Below, piece by piece: positions 62,211 through 64,000 of a stretch of 64,000 nt of DNA; within the stretch, counting starts at the first letter, position 1; every line of letters starts with the position of its first letter. The translations under genes were made by a program, and so were the position numbers. Where the stretch lies: NCBI RefSeq assembly GCF_000803215.1, contig NZ_JSXC01000016.1:54155-118154 (forward strand), read 5' to 3'. The notes below the pieces were generated by a model. It was not told the origin of the DNA. It ran no database searches and was given only the letters and a program-made list of their open reading frames with translations. The DNA comes from Pectobacterium fontis. Its GTDB lineage: Bacteria; Pseudomonadota; Gammaproteobacteria; Enterobacterales; Enterobacteriaceae.

Positions 62211-63206
62211 CTAGTCAAGTCCTATATACTCATCAACTTCACTATCCACTTCATCCAGTGATTCACAATTCGATGATGCTATGTATAGCTCGCTAAGTAT
62301 TTTATATTTATGTTTCATTTTATCTAGCTCTTGCCTTAGCAATATAGAGTCTGAATCTAAAGATTGTTTCTCTGCCTCTAAATTAGATAACTTTTCTTCT
62401 TTTTCGAGGAGGTCTTGCTTTATTTTAGGAAGACCAATAGAGGATAGTAGAGCTATTTCTAGCTTCCATCTATCTCGTCTGTTTATTAGTCGAGTGTAGC
62501 ATTCATCCCGAAAAAAAATTTTAACATTACGATTTTTTGCATTCGGAGGAAGAATTCTCGCTGGAGAAACAGTCTGAATCATTTCACACAATACATAACT
62601 ATTTTTATCGTTTGAAAATTCATGTATAAATCGAGTGGATTCTTCCTCTAACTCAAAAACCGATTTATTTAGCGGATATGAATCTGGTTTTTTCGATGTA
62701 ATAGGAACTATCTTGACACCATGTTTATCGGCGCTGACTACAATAGCAGGTCTACGTTTATGCATTTCTCCACTTTGATGAGTGCAAGGATAAGAATATG
62801 TATCTTTTATTTCCCCTATAAAATTTGCCACTTGATAAACATGACCAAACTCAACAATAACTATTGATCCTTTTTTAACAACCCCCCAAAAAGGAACTTT
62901 TTTTCGCATAGACGTTTGATTTAGATAAATATCACTAGAAGTGTCTTTATCAATCAACCAAACACCATATACTCCTTTCTTTATTCCTAAAACGAATTTA
63001 ACTTTCCAACGATAGTTAGCATGGCCTAAAAATGACTTAGTTATGAAAAATGGTGTATTTTTGTAATTTATAGGAAGTAAGAATTCGTCAATATCATCAT
63101 AAATTTCCTTACCTAATAAAACATCGCACCCCATAAAGTTACCTTGCTTATAATAACATATTGTTATATTTGCCATATGATTTTGAATAGCTCCACGAAA
63201 ATACAT
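62211..63206 (-). CDS. PemK/MazF-like protein with C-terminal coiled coil
   Basis: The 331-residue protein contains, at about residues 108-185, a pattern typical of PemK/MazF toxin-fold domains (KKGSIVIVEFGHVYQV, then GEMHKRRPAIVVSAD, KIVPITSKKP). About 110 residues before it are of unknown type, and the C-terminus (about 260-320) is a charged coiled coil (LLEKEEKLSNLEAEKQSLDS). MazF toxins are normally about 110 residues, so this is an enlarged variant or a domain reused for another purpose. No antitoxin-like partner directly overlaps it; the ribbon-helix-helix gene lies 76 bases upstream on the same strand. The gene is strongly AT-rich. A start at codon 11 is possible. RNase activity is unproven. 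Confidence 0.6.
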   Translation of the reverse strand: MYFRGAIQNHMANITICYYKQGNFMGCDVLLGKEIYDDIDEFLLPINYKNTPFFITKSFLGHANYRWKVKFVLGIKKGVYGVWLIDKDTSSDIYLNQTSMRKKVPFWGVVKKGSIVIVEFGHVYQVANFIGEIKDTYSYPCTHQSGEMHKRRPAIVVSADKHGVKIVPITSKKPDSYPLNKSVFELEEESTRFIHEFSNDKNSYVLCEMIQTVSPARILPPNAKNRNVKIFFRDECYTRLINRRDRWKLEIALLSSIGLPKIKQDLLEKEEKLSNLEAEKQSLDSDSILLRQELDKMKHKYKILSELYIASSNCESLDEVDSEVDEYIGLD

Positions 63207-63282
63207 TCCACCTTACATAAGATAAAAATTATTATGTGCCAATTTTGCAGCCAGAACAATTTTTACTAAATATCTAACGCAA

Positions 63283-63477
63283 TCACCCCTTCGGCTCAAT
63301 CCCCTGCTTACGAAGCTCTTTACGGGCAAGTTCTTTGAACCAGTTGCCGAGGCTAACACCTTCTTTCTCTACGACCTCATCAAGCTGTTCACGTAGCTCA
63401 GGCGAGATGCGTATCTGGAAAGTCGGTGATTTCCCCGATGATGAAGATTTTTTCGTATCGCGTTTTATCGTTGACAT
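63283..63477 (-). CDS. Ribbon-helix-helix protein (Arc/CopG-like)
   Basis: The 64-residue protein begins with a basic/Ser-rich tail and has the fold-typical FQIRISPELREQLDEVV strand-helix region followed by SLGNWFKELARKELRKQG. It is a probable DNA-binding dimer, of the kind used as antitoxins or autoregulators in mobile elements. Its promoter is flanked by 9-bp inverted arms (GTACGTACC and GGTACGTAC), the proximal arm overlapping the ribosome site, as expected for autorepression. Its last codons are duplicated 2 kb away. It could be the antitoxin of the neighbouring PemK-like protein, though the two genes are not coupled by overlap. Confidence 0.7.
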   Translation of the reverse strand: MSTIKRDTKKSSSSGKSPTFQIRISPELREQLDEVVEKEGVSLGNWFKELARKELRKQGIEPKG

Positions 63478-63519
63478 GTACGTACCTTTTTAACTATGCT
63501 GAGTTTTATAGGTACGTAC
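63478..63519 (-). promoter_or_regulatory. Candidate autoregulatory operator of the ribbon-helix-helix gene
   Basis: GTACGTACC and GGTACGTAC arms are separated by 24 bases of AT-rich promoter-like sequence and directly abut the start codon. Each arm contains the palindrome GTACGTAC. Confidence 0.6.
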
Positions 63520-63617
63520 ACTATCACAAAAGCACATTACACTCATCATCAGTTTCGCCCCTGAAAGGTATGCGACTACCAGACAGGGGCTGACCACAAC
63601 GTTATAGGACTAACGAC

Positions 63618-63728
63618 ATGGCTATCAGCAAGTCTAGCAATTCTCTTATTGATAAGCACCTTAAACAAGTTAAGCGTTATTTTAATCAGTTCGGGCAAAA
63701 GGTTGTGGAGGTGGGCTATGTTCGATAA
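63618..63728 (+). CDS. Small basic protein of 36 residues, unknown
   Basis: The ORF starts MAISKSSNSLIDKHLKQVKR and ends QFGQKVVEVGYVR. It is basic, without recognised domains. AGGA lies upstream at a long distance, so the start is moderately supported. It overlaps the next small gene by 11 bases, which suggests a two-gene unit. Similar short ORF pairs are common in mobile elements. Confidence 0.45.
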   Translation: MAISKSSNSLIDKHLKQVKRYFNQFGQKVVEVGYVR

Positions 63729-63888
63729 CACACCTCTGGAACAAGAAGAAATCATCGATCAGTGCCGAGCGTTGATCTACGCCGTTATCGAGACCAAACA
63801 GCCACAGGTTAAAGAGATCCTGACGTTCATCCTCTGGGAAAGGCTCGACTGGTTGTATCAGGATTTTTATGCGGAAGATACTGTATGA
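63718..63888 (+). CDS. Small acidic protein of 56 residues, unknown
   Basis: The protein begins MFDNTPLEQEEIIDQCRALI and ends WLYQDFYAEDTV. It is acidic and predicted helical, without signal peptide or recognised domain. GGAGGTG lies just before the start. It overlaps the preceding 36-residue ORF and is likely translationally coupled. Role unknown; the setting is accessory DNA. The remaining 112 bases of the window show no feature. Confidence 0.55.
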   Translation: MFDNTPLEQEEIIDQCRALIYAVIETKQPQVKEILTFILWERLDWLYQDFYAEDTV

Positions 63889-64000
63889 ATACAGTATTCG
63901 ACTACATTGACTAATATCTCTCTAATACTACCTTTTTAAAAGGAATTTATTTATTCACAACTGCTCGTTAGTATCTATATCCGTGATCATTGAAGGTGCT

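Overview
The window reads as the chromosome of a soft-rot enterobacterium, most likely Pectobacterium. The evidence is the gene content: a family PL4 rhamnogalacturonate lyase (RhiE type), a complete Flp/Tad pilus locus preceded by a two-component system, and the enterobacterial pairs acs-yjcH-actP and yjcE-ghxP. Genes with no relatives I could name are described from the sequence alone.

Layout. (1) 1-7.1 kb: the 5' part of an AI-2E-family membrane protein, an orphan PAS protein, and acs-yjcH-actP (acetate scavenging) behind a CRP-type site. (2) 7.1-38.3 kb: a 31-kb minus-strand block with rhiE, a five-gene export locus, the full tad locus (flp-tadV-rcpC-rcpA-rcpB-tadZABCDEFG) and a sensor kinase/response regulator pair. 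The export locus encodes a 2,660-residue exoprotein with an N-terminal LEPR motif, a TolC-like lipoprotein, a periplasmic adaptor, a GAF-HlyD fusion and a PqqD-like/M50 protease/HlyD fusion. It has no ABC ATPase. From my knowledge of the E. coli map, actP and yjcE lie almost next to each other there, so this block looks like an insertion into conserved backbone. (3) 38.8-42.1 kb: yjcE and ghxP. (4) 42.5-42.9 kb: a short CRP-linked transcript with two microprotein ORFs resembling AzuC. (5) 42.9-59.5 kb: purine catabolism, with hpxSAB, an NCS1 permease, guaD-xdhABC, 5-hydroxyisourate hydrolase and OHCU decarboxylase, hpxO and an NMT1-type ABC importer; lpxP sits inside the cluster. (6) 59.7-64 kb: a DUF1176 protein, then AT-rich accessory DNA with a tRNA-Gly-like 3' fragment, a PemK-like protein, a ribbon-helix-helix protein and short ORFs.

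How the parts work together. The purine genes give an almost complete route: guanine to xanthine (GuaD), urate (XdhABC), 5-hydroxyisourate (HpxO), OHCU (HiuH), S-allantoin (HpxQ), racemised allantoin (HpxA) and allantoate (HpxB). Four GG-N10-GC sigma-54 promoter matches and an NtrC-like site suggest nitrogen control. The 31-kb block pairs a surface pilus with a putative exporter for a giant exoprotein and a secreted pectin-backbone lyase, which fits attachment to and maceration of plant tissue.

The most notable observations are the ABC-less, M50-protease-containing export locus; a 112-114 bp MITE with IS4-like ends, one copy of which has a perfect 12-bp target duplication just upstream of the pilus response regulator; a Fur-box match in the same leader; and the tandem AzuC-like microproteins.
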